DNA of 64,000 nt, taken from the NCBI GenBank assembly GCA_937997485.1, contig CALKTH010000036.1:1-64000 (forward strand). Reading direction: 5' to 3'. Positions 1 through 9,775 of the stretch are shown piece by piece. A program made the position numbers and the translations under genes. How positions within the stretch are numbered: the first letter of the stretch is position 1; every line of letters begins with the position of its first letter. The notes below the pieces were generated by a model. The model saw nothing but the letters and a program-made list of their open reading frames with translations, had not been told where the DNA came from and searched no databases. Source of the DNA: an uncultured Acidimicrobiales bacterium. Lineage in GTDB: Bacteria > Actinomycetota > Acidimicrobiia > Acidimicrobiales > SZUA-35.

Positions 1-2
1 CC

Positions 3-227
3 GAGCCGAAGCTTCGCGAAGACGGGATCGAGCGCCCGCACCCATCCCGGTTCGACGACACGCGTCCCGACTTCGCCGTTTGTATGGCCGCCCATGCGGA
101 GGCCGTCCAGGACGGGCAGATGGGCTACATGGACCCGACGACTGGCCTCTTCGTGATGACCGCCGCCCACCTCGCAGAGCGGCCGTGCTGCGAGCGAGGT
201 TGCCGTCACTGCCCCTGGGTGACGTAA
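3..227 (+). CDS. DUF5522-like cysteine-rich protein, C-terminal part (5' end outside window)
   Basis: Open frame from window edge ending ...GYMDPTTGLFVMTAAHLAERPCCERGCRHCPWVT*, with the CC-x3-C-x2-C ending typical of DUF5522 proteins. Confidence 0.75.
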   Translation, partial: EPKLREDGIERPHPSRFDDTRPDFAVCMAAHAEAVQDGQMGYMDPTTGLFVMTAAHLAERPCCERGCRHCPWVT

Positions 228-236
228 TCTCAGCGG

Positions 237-1070
237 ATGGCCAGCACCGACCGCATTGCACTTTCTATTGATGACCAGGGCGTCGCCGACGTCCGCCTGA
301 ATCGACCAGACAAGATGAACGCGCTCGAACGAGCAATGTTCTCTTCGTTGGTCGAGACCGCGGATGAGCTGGCCAAGGATGCGTCGTTGCGCTGCGTGGT
401 GTTGAGCGGCGAAGGCCGTTCGTTTTGTGCCGGACTCGACTTCGCCAGTTTCCAGGGAATGGCGGACGCCGATGACGCAACGGGTGGAGACAGCGCCGCA
501 ACAGCTCCCGACATGGGTGAACGCATCACCCATCACGGCCAACAAGCCGTCTACGGCTGGACCGACCTACCGGTGCCCGTGATCGCTGCCCTGCAAGGTC
601 ATGCGCTCGGCGGTGGGATCCAGCTCGCCCTTGGAGCCGACATCCGCATCGCGGCTCCCGACACGAAGATGTCCGTGCTCGAGATCCGGTGGGGCCTTGT
701 GCCCGACATGACTGGCACGCAGGCGTTGATCAACCTCGTGGGAATCGATGTCGCCAAGGATCTGACGTTCAGCGGTCGCATGGTCGGAGCAGAGGAGGCC
801 AAGGAGCTTGGCCTCGTCACCCACCTCGCTGATGATCCCCGGGCGATGGCGCTCGAGATGGCGGCCGACATCGCCAAGAAGAGTCCCCACGCCATTCGGG
901 CTGCGAAGCGCATTTTCAATGTGGCGCCCAAACTCTCGATTGCCGAGGGCTTCGCCATGGAGCGTGAAGAGATCGGCCGCCTCATCAGCTCACCGAATCA
1001 GAAGGAGTCCGTCGCCGCCTTCTTCGAGAAGCGCGACCCGGTCTTCGCCGATCCCGATCCCATCGACTGA
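237..1070 (+). CDS. Enoyl-CoA hydratase/isomerase (crotonase) family protein
   Basis: NRPDKMNAL, GRSFCAGLDF and ALQGHALGGGIQLALGADIRIAAP crotonase motifs. Confidence 0.9.
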   Translation: MASTDRIALSIDDQGVADVRLNRPDKMNALERAMFSSLVETADELAKDASLRCVVLSGEGRSFCAGLDFASFQGMADADDATGGDSAATAPDMGERITHHGQQAVYGWTDLPVPVIAALQGHALGGGIQLALGADIRIAAPDTKMSVLEIRWGLVPDMTGTQALINLVGIDVAKDLTFSGRMVGAEEAKELGLVTHLADDPRAMALEMAADIAKKSPHAIRAAKRIFNVAPKLSIAEGFAMEREEIGRLISSPNQKESVAAFFEKRDPVFADPDPID

Positions 1071-1094
1071 CCACCATTCCCCCTGGCCGCCCTC

Positions 1095-1116
1095 CTGTGG
1101 GTGCCTGACCCTCACC
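1095..1116. repeat. Inverted copy of interspersed motif (CTGTGGGTGCCTGACCCTCACC)
   Basis: Exact reverse complement of the 22-mer at 15809..15830. Confidence 0.9.
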
Positions 1117-1128
1117 ATCACACACCTC

Positions 1129-2160
1129 TCACCGCAGGCGCACGGTGACCACGACGGGACGGTGATCGCTCCCGTTGCCTGGCAGCGTCTGGACCTCGAG
1201 GACCTCGAGTTCGTTTGACACCAGCACGTGATCCAACCGCATCAGCGGCACGCCTCGGAGCGTCCAGCTCAGCCCAAGACCGCGACCCGCCGCTTGATGC
1301 GCGTCGACGAGGCCTCCGTTGATCAGCGCTCGAAACGGTTGATGGTGCACCGTGGCGTTGAAGTCACCGGCCACCAAAAGCGGCCGCTCCCGAACCGCAT
1401 GCCACTCGTCGATGAGATCGAACTGTTCCCGCCACACCTGGACGGCAACGGGCCGATTGGGAGCCGCGGCGTGCACGTTGTGAACGTCGACCGTGACTCC
1501 TTCAAGCTCGAGGACAGCGCTCACCATGAGCGAGAAGTCGGTGAACGGCTCCACTCGCAGATCAGACAGCGGCCAACGGGACAGCACGACGCGACCGCCT
1601 CGACCTTGGCCCTCGCCCACGCTCCCGGTCGATTCGCGCCACTCGTAGGCGGCCAAAGAGGGCAGAGCGAACAACTGGTCCTCGACGAAGGGAAGGACTT
1701 CCTGCAGGAAGATGACGTCGGGGTCAGTGGCGACGATCGCCTCAACGGAGCCCACAGGGTCAGAGTTCTCGACCCACAAGTTGGCGGTTGCGAGACGGAT
1801 GGTCACGACCTCAGAGGCTTCGGCCGGATCTGGTGATCGCAGGTTCAGGTCATCGAGGAGCCACACCACTTGAAGCACAGCCAGCACGGTCGAGAGGGCG
1901 AACAGCAGCCGTTGCCGATGCCGAGCGGCCACAACAGCGAGCGGCCATGCCAGCAGCAAGAGAAAGGGAGCGACGCCAACGAGGCCGATGACCAGGAAAT
2001 TGTCGGTCGGTCCCCTCCACCTCGAGGCAGCCAGCCATGCGAGACCGAGCGCAAGGAGCCACTGCGCTCCTACCCATGCCGTGTTTCGAGCGCTGCGTTC
2101 AGAGGCCAATGGCTGCGCCGGTGAGGGCGCGAGGATCGGCGACTCCGGCGAGCACGCCAT
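1129..2160 (-). CDS. Endonuclease/exonuclease/phosphatase family membrane protein
   Basis: N-terminal hydrophobic segments, then VIFLQEV, VAGDFNAT and GSDHRPVVVTV EEP motifs; start uncertain. Confidence 0.85.
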   Translation of the reverse strand: MACSPESPILAPSPAQPLASERSARNTAWVGAQWLLALGLAWLAASRWRGPTDNFLVIGLVGVAPFLLLLAWPLAVVAARHRQRLLFALSTVLAVLQVVWLLDDLNLRSPDPAEASEVVTIRLATANLWVENSDPVGSVEAIVATDPDVIFLQEVLPFVEDQLFALPSLAAYEWRESTGSVGEGQGRGGRVVLSRWPLSDLRVEPFTDFSLMVSAVLELEGVTVDVHNVHAAAPNRPVAVQVWREQFDLIDEWHAVRERPLLVAGDFNATVHHQPFRALINGGLVDAHQAAGRGLGLSWTLRGVPLMRLDHVLVSNELEVLEVQTLPGNGSDHRPVVVTVRLR

Positions 2161-3676
2161 TGTCGAGCACGTCGATCATGTGCGAGTGGCCGAATCCGTC
2201 GCCCCACGTCTTCTCGATCACGGCGTGGCCGCGCGAGCGGAGTCCATCAACCCAAGGAGCACCTCGCTCGACAGCGACAGTGAGCTGCCCTTTCGCTGAC
2301 CAGGTGTCGAAACCATCCGCATCGGGAACGGTGAGAGCAAAGCGATGATCGGTGAGCGAGCGGCCAACCGATTGTCCGGCGTGGAAGCGGCGAGCGGCCA
2401 TCTGGAGCACCACTTGTGGTTGAGCGTCGCCACCCATGCATCCGAAGACCGTTCTCAGTGATCCATCAGCATTGGTGGCCAGCGCGGGAGAAAGCGTGCT
2501 CGGCGGTCGCCGACCCGGTGCGAGCTCGGCCGGGTGTCCCTCTTCCACGCTGAAGCCAATTCCTCGGTTGTGGAGAAAGACACCGACCTCGGGCACCGCA
2601 AGGTGCGAGCCGAAGCCTGCTGCATTGGACTGAATCAGCGAAACACCCATTCCCGTACCGTCAGCGGTGCACAAGTAGATCGTGCCGCCGCCCTTAGTCG
2701 GCGGCGTGACGTCAGCGGCCGCGTCACGTGAGATCGCTGCTCGCCGAGGAGCGAGACGTTCCTCACTCACCAGACGCTGACCGTCAGCCCCTTCGAAGAG
2801 CACCTCGGGTCGGTCGAAGGCGGCCTGTTTGCATGCCTCGACGAGGAGGTGTGCCCAGAGCGGATCATTCGGGTCCTCCGGCAGATCCAAGCCATCGGCG
2901 ATCACGGCACCGGCCAGCGACAGGTACCCCTGGCTGTTCGGTGGGGCGGTCCACAACGTCTGACCGAACGCCTCAGCTCGAACGGGGGCGACCCAATCGG
3001 CCTGGCTTCGAGCAAGATCAGCGGGAGAGTAGAGGCCCTCGCCCAGGCGCTGCAGTCCGGCACCGAATTCGCCCTCGTACCAAGCGCTTCTGCCTTCCGC
3101 TCCAATCGCCGCGAGCGAGCGGGCGAGGCCCGCTCGGCGCACGACCTGGCCGGCAGCGACTGGCCGTCCGTTGTGGAGATAGTCATCAGCGCCATCGACA
3201 CCCGCCACCAGCGAAGACATGCGGCCCAGAATCGGACTCGCCGGGAAACCGTCGGCGGCAAGGCGACGGGCGGGTTCGAGAACGTCAGCGAGCGGCATGG
3301 AACCGAAGCGGTCCATCAGCGCGGTCCAGCCGTCGACACAACCGGGCACTGGGACCGAGCGCATATCGCCTCGGAAGGGCATCGCCCCGTGACCCTCGGC
3401 CCGCAGAGCGGCCGAATCCGAACCGGAACCGGCTCGACCTGATGCATTGAGAGCAAACGGCGCATCGTGGCCTGGGACGTGGACGAGCGCCCATAGGTCT
3501 CCACCCATCCCGCACATATGTTGCGTCGTCACGGCGAGAGCGGCCGAGGCGGCAACGGCCGCATCCACAGCGTTGCCACCAGCAGAGAGCATCTGCGTTG
3601 CGGCCACCGATGACAGGTGGTCCACCGTGCACGCCATGCCGCGCGTACCCATTCGTGCAGTCTCGGTTCTCACCAC
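2099..3676 (-). CDS. Gamma-glutamyltransferase family protein
   Basis: GMACTVDHLSSVAATQMLSAGGNAVDAAVAASAALAV, then GGGTIYLCTADGTGMGVSLIQSN nucleophile region. Confidence 0.88.
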   Translation of the reverse strand: MVRTETARMGTRGMACTVDHLSSVAATQMLSAGGNAVDAAVAASAALAVTTQHMCGMGGDLWALVHVPGHDAPFALNASGRAGSGSDSAALRAEGHGAMPFRGDMRSVPVPGCVDGWTALMDRFGSMPLADVLEPARRLAADGFPASPILGRMSSLVAGVDGADDYLHNGRPVAAGQVVRRAGLARSLAAIGAEGRSAWYEGEFGAGLQRLGEGLYSPADLARSQADWVAPVRAEAFGQTLWTAPPNSQGYLSLAGAVIADGLDLPEDPNDPLWAHLLVEACKQAAFDRPEVLFEGADGQRLVSEERLAPRRAAISRDAAADVTPPTKGGGTIYLCTADGTGMGVSLIQSNAAGFGSHLAVPEVGVFLHNRGIGFSVEEGHPAELAPGRRPPSTLSPALATNADGSLRTVFGCMGGDAQPQVVLQMAARRFHAGQSVGRSLTDHRFALTVPDADGFDTWSAKGQLTVAVERGAPWVDGLRSRGHAVIEKTWGDGFGHSHMIDVLDNGVLAGVADPRALTGAAIGL

Positions 3677-3736
3677 GTCGGCATCACCATCCTTGTCTCG
3701 ATCGATCGTGTCGGGGCGCAGCCGGAGCGACGCCGA

Positions 3737-4522
3737 TCATCCAGCGTGCCAGCTGTCGCGCTCAACGAGGAGCTGCCGAAGCAGATCGACCTCGTCGGTG
3801 ATGATGGCGTCGACGCCAAGGTCGAGCAGCCGAACCATCTCGGCCGGATCGTTGATCGTCCAGAGGTGGACTTGGAGCCCGAGTTCGTGAGCGGCCTCCA
3901 AGAGCTCGCTCGTGAGCTCGAACTGCCCGAACTGGGGCGGAATCTGCAGGCAGCCGTGGTCACCGAAGGCCTGCTCCGGGCGAGGATCACTCCCAAGCCA
4001 GGCGAGCAGCTCCATGGGTCCGGGCGAGGTGCAAAGCGCCGGACCGAGCCGCTCACGCAAGGCAACGATGCGGGCGTCGTCGAAGCCGCCAACACCGATG
4101 CGATCAACGGCGTCGTGGTCCTTGATCACTTTGGTCAGTGGCTCGACCGCTGCGTCGGCCTTCGCATCCACGTTGAACCGAGCCTCGGGAAATGTCGTGA
4201 GGAGATCGGCCAGCAATGGAATTCGCTCGCCATCGCCCACATCAACCTGCTGCACCTCGGCCCACGTCAGATCCGCGATGTTTCCCGCCACCCCCGCCAC
4301 TCTCATGAGGTCAGGATCGTGTGCGGCGACGATGCGCCCATCACGTGTGGCATGCACGTCGGTTTCGAGGTAGCGGTAGCCCAGCGAGACCGAGTGGGCG
4401 AAGGCAGCCATGCTGTTCTCCGGCCCGCCACCGTTGCCACCCCGGTGGGCCACCGCCAACGGCAGGTCGTGATCGAGGTAGGCGAACCGTTGGTGGGGCG
4501 CAGGTGTATCTGACAACGACAC
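3737..4522 (-). CDS. Glycerophosphodiester phosphodiesterase family protein
   Basis: AHRGGNGGGPENSMAAF, ETDVHATRDGRIVAAHDPDLMRV and DAIITDEVD; start set at VSLSDTPAPHQR. Confidence 0.88.
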   Translation of the reverse strand: MSLSDTPAPHQRFAYLDHDLPLAVAHRGGNGGGPENSMAAFAHSVSLGYRYLETDVHATRDGRIVAAHDPDLMRVAGVAGNIADLTWAEVQQVDVGDGERIPLLADLLTTFPEARFNVDAKADAAVEPLTKVIKDHDAVDRIGVGGFDDARIVALRERLGPALCTSPGPMELLAWLGSDPRPEQAFGDHGCLQIPPQFGQFELTSELLEAAHELGLQVHLWTINDPAEMVRLLDLGVDAIITDEVDLLRQLLVERDSWHAG

Positions 4523-4546
4523 ACGGGCGACCGTAGCCTCCCGAGC

Positions 4547-5770
4547 GTGAAGGCGCCTTCGAGGACCTCGGTCCGTGTTGCTCCCCAAACTCCCATGAAT
4601 GCTGCGGAGCGCCGAGTCGTTCTGGCCGGAGTGGTCGGAACCACCGCCAGCGTCTATCCGGCGTTCCTCACCGGCGCCGTGAGCGTTCAGCTTCGCCAAG
4701 ATCTCGGCCTCACCGAACGAGATATCGGCATCGCCATCGGCTGCTTTTTCGCCAGCGCTGCGCTGGGCTCAGCTCTGTTGGGCTCGATCGCCGAACGCCT
4801 CGGGGGCGTCCGGGCCATGAAGGTGGGGCTCTCGATGACACTGGTGAGCGCTGGGCTGTTGGCGCTTCTGGCCCGAAGTGCTCCTGTGTTCTGGGCGCTG
4901 CTGTTGATCGCTGGCGCGTCGAATGCGCTGACCCAGCCTTCAGCCAATCTGCTGCTCGCTGGCGGCATGCACCCGGATCGGCTCGGATCGGCACTTGCCG
5001 TCAAGCAATCCGGGATGCCGCTAGCCACCATGCTTGGCGGTCTTGCGGTTCCGGCGATCGCACTCACCGTCGGATGGGAGGCAGCCTTCGCGGCTGGCGC
5101 CGTCCTAGCGGCGGTGGCCTGGACCGCTCTGCTCGCCCTTGATCCCAACGCAGAACGGGCACCCCGACCACCGGGCGGCGCCGCGTCCCGCGGGCGCGTG
5201 CCGGACCTACCTATGGCCACCCTGGCCATGTATGCGCTCGTCGGCGGGTTGGCCGCGGCAGGCGCAGGGTCGATGGTCAGCTTCCTCGTCAGCGGTGCGG
5301 AGGCAGCAGGCATGGCACCCGGCCCTTCTGGGTTGCTACTCACCGCAGGTTCGATCGTTGGCATCACCTCTCGTCTGCAACATGGGCGTCTTGCTGACCA
5401 GGGACGTGTGGTCCCGCTCACCCGAGTTGCGCTTCTGCTTGCCATCGGTGGCGGTGGTCTGCTGCTTCTCGCCCTTGATCAACCTCTCATGTACGCAATC
5501 GGGATCGTGCCCGCGTTCGGAGCCGGTTGGGCCTGGCCGGGCCTCTTCAACCTGTCGGTGATTCGCACGAACCCGACCGCCCCCGCCGCAGCCACCGGAG
5601 TGAGCCAGACTGGCGTCTACCTGGGCGCCGGAACCGGCCCAGCTCTCGGCGGCGTCATCGTCGAACAGTTCGGATACGGCGCACTCTGGCTTGGCGGGGG
5701 AGCGGCGCTTTTGTTCGCCGCCGTTGTCGCCGCCAAACTGCACCGGATGTCAGGAGCTCACAATGTCTGA
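4547..5770 (+). CDS. MFS transporter
   Basis: About 12 hydrophobic segments, GSIAERLGGVRAMKVG loop. Confidence 0.85.
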   Translation: MKAPSRTSVRVAPQTPMNAAERRVVLAGVVGTTASVYPAFLTGAVSVQLRQDLGLTERDIGIAIGCFFASAALGSALLGSIAERLGGVRAMKVGLSMTLVSAGLLALLARSAPVFWALLLIAGASNALTQPSANLLLAGGMHPDRLGSALAVKQSGMPLATMLGGLAVPAIALTVGWEAAFAAGAVLAAVAWTALLALDPNAERAPRPPGGAASRGRVPDLPMATLAMYALVGGLAAAGAGSMVSFLVSGAEAAGMAPGPSGLLLTAGSIVGITSRLQHGRLADQGRVVPLTRVALLLAIGGGGLLLLALDQPLMYAIGIVPAFGAGWAWPGLFNLSVIRTNPTAPAAATGVSQTGVYLGAGTGPALGGVIVEQFGYGALWLGGGAALLFAAVVAAKLHRMSGAHNV

Positions 5771-6515
5771 AGTACGCATCGAACGCCGTGGACCGGTCGG
5801 CTGGTTGGTGTTCGATCACGAGGAACGCCGCAACGCCATGACCCTCGACATGTGGCGCGCCGTTCCCGCCCTGTGCGCCGAGCTGGAGCAAGATCCCGAC
5901 ATCCGGGTGGTTGTCCTGCGCGGAGCAGGCGAGCGAGCCTTCATTGCCGGCGCCGACATCAGCCAGTTCCAGACCTCTCGCAGCGGCTCGTCCGGTGGCG
6001 GCTACGAGCAGGCAACCGAAGCCGCCTACAACGCCATTGCGACGCTGGCCAAGCCGGTGCTGGCCTGCATCCACGGCTTCTGCATCGGCGGAGGGCTGGC
6101 CATCGCCCTGTGTGCCGACGTCCGCTACTTCGCCGACGACGTTCGTTTCGCGCTGCCTCCGGCCAAGCTCGGCATTGGCTACAGCCCGGACGGCCTGCAG
6201 ACGCTGGTCGACCTCGTCGGACCTGCCGTGGCCAAAGAGATGGTCTACGGGGCCGAGCTCTACGACGCCGAGACCGGTGTGCGCTGGGGTGTGGCGAACC
6301 ACATGCTCCCGAAAGACGAACTCGACGCCCACGTACAGGAGCGAGCAGAGATCATGGCCAGCCGTGCGCCGATGAGTCAGCTCGCGGCAAAGCTCGCCAT
6401 CGCCAAGGACCCACGCGCCGCCGACGTCGTCGCCGCCTGCTTCACCAGCGACGACTACGCCGAGGGCGTCGCCGCCTTCATGGAGAAGCGAACCCCAGAC
6501 TTCAAGGGCCAATAG
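5763..6515 (+). CDS. Enoyl-CoA hydratase/isomerase family protein
   Basis: MSEVRIERRGPVGWLVFDHEERRNAMT, IAGADISQF and GFCIGGGLAIALCADVRY; overlaps MFS stop. Confidence 0.9.
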   Translation: MSEVRIERRGPVGWLVFDHEERRNAMTLDMWRAVPALCAELEQDPDIRVVVLRGAGERAFIAGADISQFQTSRSGSSGGGYEQATEAAYNAIATLAKPVLACIHGFCIGGGLAIALCADVRYFADDVRFALPPAKLGIGYSPDGLQTLVDLVGPAVAKEMVYGAELYDAETGVRWGVANHMLPKDELDAHVQERAEIMASRAPMSQLAAKLAIAKDPRAADVVAACFTSDDYAEGVAAFMEKRTPDFKGQ

Positions 6516-6539
6516 CACCAAGACTGCGCCCTGAACGCG

Positions 6540-6587
6540 AACTGCCACCTCAGCGTCCGGTCCTCGCCGGATTCTGAGGTGGCAGTT
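6540..6587. terminator. Long perfect inverted repeat between convergent genes
   Basis: AACTGCCACCTCAG-(20 nt)-CTGAGGTGGCAGTT, 14/14 bp arms; no T-tract. Confidence 0.5.
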
Positions 6588-6597
6588 GTGAGTGGAT

Positions 6598-8439
6598 TCA
6601 GACGGGGAGCGTGTTTGTCACCGTGATGAACTCAGGGGACTCGCTGAAGCCCACCATCATCTCACCCCGAGTCACACCAGCAGAAAGCTGACCGATCCAG
6701 AAGTCGCGCCCTCCGGCATCAGCGGCTCGGCCCAGCACGTTCTGGTAGACCAGCTCGACGAACTCCGCGTCGGAGAGGCTTCCGTAGGTCGCGGTGAACT
6801 CCGCAGAGCCAGCAAAGCTGTTCGAGACGTCAGCCAGACTCGTGCGGTTGGCCAAACGGGCATACCAGAAGTCAAACCCGCCCTGATCAGCGTTCCGACC
6901 GAAGTAAGCGCGGTAGAGCCGCCAAAGCTGATGGGCAGAGGCCGGCGATGCAGCGGTCGTGCTCGTCGCATCCACGAGCTCGGGAGACTCGCTGAAGCCA
7001 ACCATCATCTCGCCCCGAGTCACACCGCCAGCAAGCTGCGCTGTCCAGAAGGCTCGGCCTCCCGCGTCGGCAGGGCGGCCGAACACGTTCTGGTACACCA
7101 GCTCCACGAACTCAGCATCGGACAAGCTGCCATACGTGTCGCTGAACTCGTCGGACGCAACGAACCCGTTCGCCAGATCGACAAGTGAGGCGCCAGCGGC
7201 CCGTCGCATCATCCAAAACTGGAGACCATCGGCGTCTGGTGGCCGCAGGAAGAAGGCCCGGTAGATCCGCGTGACTTGACCTTCGAGCTGCTTGCCTGCG
7301 AGATCGGCCACCGCAACCGGGTCCGGCACCACGTCTGGCTCTGGCTCGGGTTCCGGTTCGGCTTCAGGCCCCGGCTCCTGGGACGCGTCAATGGAAAGGA
7401 CCTGGTACTCGATGCCCGAATCGTCACCCTTGCGGCCGATCACTACGACCTCGGACCCGTCGTCTGAAGCCGCAAGGCTGTTCAGGCCGGTGCCGAGGCG
7501 ATCAAAGCTGCCGTCGGCTGGTCGCCAGCGATAGAGGTCGACGAAGTTGTCGTCGTCGGCCGGATCGAGGCCGTCGATCGTCGAGAAGAACACGGCACCA
7601 CCGTTCGCCGACATCGTCACGCCCTCCGGCCCATTGCGATTCACCTCCGACGGAGTTGGCGCGACACGGTCCGTGCCCGACTGGAGATTGTGAACCGCAA
7701 CTCCGGTCGCCGCTCCGTTGCCTGGCTCGAAGAACATCGAGGCCACAAGGTTCCCATCGTCGGACACGGCAACGAAGCTGCCCGGAATCTCTTGCTCGAC
7801 GTCGTTTGCGAGTTCCCAGCGAGTCGCTCCGGCATCAGCCTTCACATAGAAGATGAACCGTCCGTCGCCCGAGACAAGCGGAACGGGTCCTGACAGAGCA
7901 GCTCGCTCGACAACAGTGTTCGACGACGCCTGCCAAACATGCACCGTGACATCGCCGGTGTTTCGAGGATTGTCGCGCCACACGACCACCGAGCCGTCGT
8001 CGGAAATCGAGGCATGGTTCGAGGTGTTCGAAGTCGTCGCAAGGCGGCGGGAGGTGCCCGACGTGCGGTCCCAAAGGAAGACGTCAAAGGAGCCGTCGTC
8101 GAACTTCGAGAACGCAACCCAGCGCCCGTCGTCGGAGATGGCAGCATTGAAGCCATTGCTATCGATCAGGGTCGAGGCCCCGCCCGACGCTCGTTGCAGG
8201 CGAATACCTCCATCGTTCGGGACGTTGTAGACCACCCAAGCGCCGTCGCCCGAGATCGTTGCCGGCTGAAAACCGAACTCTGCGTCGTCAATCGACGTCA
8301 CATCCGGAGTGAGCTGAGCGAGCGGGTGAGGCACAGCGCCCGAGACAGGAGCGGCCATTGAGGCAAGCAAGATCGCCGTGGCACCGGCCCCGGCAATCCG
8401 TTTCCATCGCTGCGAACTTGGAGAGGGAATATTGTTCAT
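6598..8439 (-). CDS. Secreted protein with N-terminal beta-propeller (TolB/WD40-like) repeats and C-terminal DUF4214 repeats
   Basis: Signal-like N terminus (AGAGATAILLASMAAPVSG), repeated DDG(R/S)WVAF / DDGS blades, EPEPEPEP linker, two near-identical YGSLSDAEFVELVYQNV.GR.ADAGGR.FW units. Confidence 0.82.
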   Translation of the reverse strand: MNNIPSPSSQRWKRIAGAGATAILLASMAAPVSGAVPHPLAQLTPDVTSIDDAEFGFQPATISGDGAWVVYNVPNDGGIRLQRASGGASTLIDSNGFNAAISDDGRWVAFSKFDDGSFDVFLWDRTSGTSRRLATTSNTSNHASISDDGSVVVWRDNPRNTGDVTVHVWQASSNTVVERAALSGPVPLVSGDGRFIFYVKADAGATRWELANDVEQEIPGSFVAVSDDGNLVASMFFEPGNGAATGVAVHNLQSGTDRVAPTPSEVNRNGPEGVTMSANGGAVFFSTIDGLDPADDDNFVDLYRWRPADGSFDRLGTGLNSLAASDDGSEVVVIGRKGDDSGIEYQVLSIDASQEPGPEAEPEPEPEPDVVPDPVAVADLAGKQLEGQVTRIYRAFFLRPPDADGLQFWMMRRAAGASLVDLANGFVASDEFSDTYGSLSDAEFVELVYQNVFGRPADAGGRAFWTAQLAGGVTRGEMMVGFSESPELVDATSTTAASPASAHQLWRLYRAYFGRNADQGGFDFWYARLANRTSLADVSNSFAGSAEFTATYGSLSDAEFVELVYQNVLGRAADAGGRDFWIGQLSAGVTRGEMMVGFSESPEFITVTNTLPV

Positions 8440-8559
8440 CGTGCGAGAAGAACACACTTGAACAAGCTTGTGGTGCACCCCCTTGATCCCAAGCTTTCGC
8501 GACATCTCACGCTGAGGGCCGAGTCCGGGCAGCTCAGCTGACGTTCGGCGCTGCTGACC

Positions 8560-9333
8560 TCAGCTGACGTTCCAGCCGCCGCTCAGCGAGAAGAACTGGC
8601 CTGTTTGGAAGCGCGACGTGCCATCGAGAAGCGCGGCGCAGAAGTGTGCGACTTCTTCAGGTTGTCCAAGACGCTTCATCGGCACTCTTGATTCGTATCG
8701 AGAGCGCACGGCAGGATCGTCCGAGCCTGTTGCGGCTCGGAAGTTCGGGTAGTCAAGGAAGTTCGTACCGATGGCGTTGAGCGTGACACCCGAGTCGGCA
8801 ACTGAGAGTGCCGTGGAACGAATGAGCATGTTCGCCGCGGCCCGAGTTGCGCTGTAGAGCGGTGCTCCCGGAGCTGGCTTCTCACCGGTCGCACTCGTCA
8901 CAATGACCACCTGCCCTGACCCGGCCTCGAGCATCGGAGGCAGCACCGCTTGAATGACGTGCAAGACCGACTCGAGGTTGTCAGCGACCTGGCTTCGCAA
9001 TTGCTCCGTCGTCGCCTCGAGGACGGGGCCTGCCATGATCGTGCCGGTTCGAACACACGCAGCATCGATCCGACCGAAGCGCTGCAGGGCAGCTTCGACC
9101 AGGGTGGCGATCGAGGTCGGCTCGGAGAGATCAGCCACTCCGTCAACGGCGAGGACGGATGCCCCGGTCGCTTCCAGGTTCTCGATGAGGCCGTCAGCTG
9201 GTTGTCCGACCACGAGGTCGTGATCCCGCCGAGCCAGCTCCAGTGCCAAGTCGGGTCCAAGATGCATATTGGTATCGGTGACGAGAGCGACACGGCGCAT
9301 TCCACGACCTCCGATGTCTGAGTCCGTGCTCAT
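8560..9333 (-). CDS. SDR family oxidoreductase
   Basis: VALVTDTNMHLGPDLALELARRDHD, YSATRAAANMLIRSTA and C-terminal FFSLSGGWNVS; start set at MSTDSD. Confidence 0.85.
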   Translation of the reverse strand: MSTDSDIGGRGMRRVALVTDTNMHLGPDLALELARRDHDLVVGQPADGLIENLEATGASVLAVDGVADLSEPTSIATLVEAALQRFGRIDAACVRTGTIMAGPVLEATTEQLRSQVADNLESVLHVIQAVLPPMLEAGSGQVVIVTSATGEKPAPGAPLYSATRAAANMLIRSTALSVADSGVTLNAIGTNFLDYPNFRAATGSDDPAVRSRYESRVPMKRLGQPEEVAHFCAALLDGTSRFQTGQFFSLSGGWNVS

Positions 9334-9761
9334 CCCTTGACAGCCAGCGTCTGCGGAGAGGCATCGGTCAAGAACACAAGCTCCTGGCGCCCGTCGCTCT
9401 GGTCTTGCTGGTCCGAAACCGGGAAGGCTCGGAGTGCCCGCAACGTCGTCCAGGCATCGTCGCTGACCAATGGAACGCCGCACGCCAGCCAAGAGTCCGG
9501 CCCAGACTTCATTCGCTCCACGCCGCGCCTATGAACGGGCTCCTCGCTGCCCAGGGAGAGAAGCGACCCGCCGACGGCAGCGATCGTCTCTGCTGCGACC
9601 GCCGCGTACTCGCCGTACGTCGATCTTCCAGAGCCGGTGGCGTAGCGCAGGACGTTCAGCATGGCGATGGGACCGGTCGTTCCGAGAGCCGCCAGAGCCT
9701 CGAGACTCTGATGGCTGGGATTCACCGAAGTCGTCGGCTCGGGAGAAAAGACGTTGGGCAC
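9330..9761 (-). CDS. Hypothetical protein, possibly DUF1330/dimeric alpha-beta barrel-like
   Basis: PIAMLNVLRYATGSGRSTYGEYAAVAAETIAAVGGSLL; ATGA overlap with downstream SDR. Confidence 0.55.
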   Translation of the reverse strand: MPNVFSPEPTTSVNPSHQSLEALAALGTTGPIAMLNVLRYATGSGRSTYGEYAAVAAETIAAVGGSLLSLGSEEPVHRRGVERMKSGPDSWLACGVPLVSDDAWTTLRALRAFPVSDQQDQSDGRQELVFLTDASPQTLAVKG

Positions 9762-9775
9762 GACGCAGGTCGTCG

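Noticed and set aside
7318-7375. Possible tandem repeat in gctctggctcgggttccggttcggcttcagg
   Set aside because: Simply the codons of the EPGPEAEPEPEPEPD linker in the DUF4214 protein
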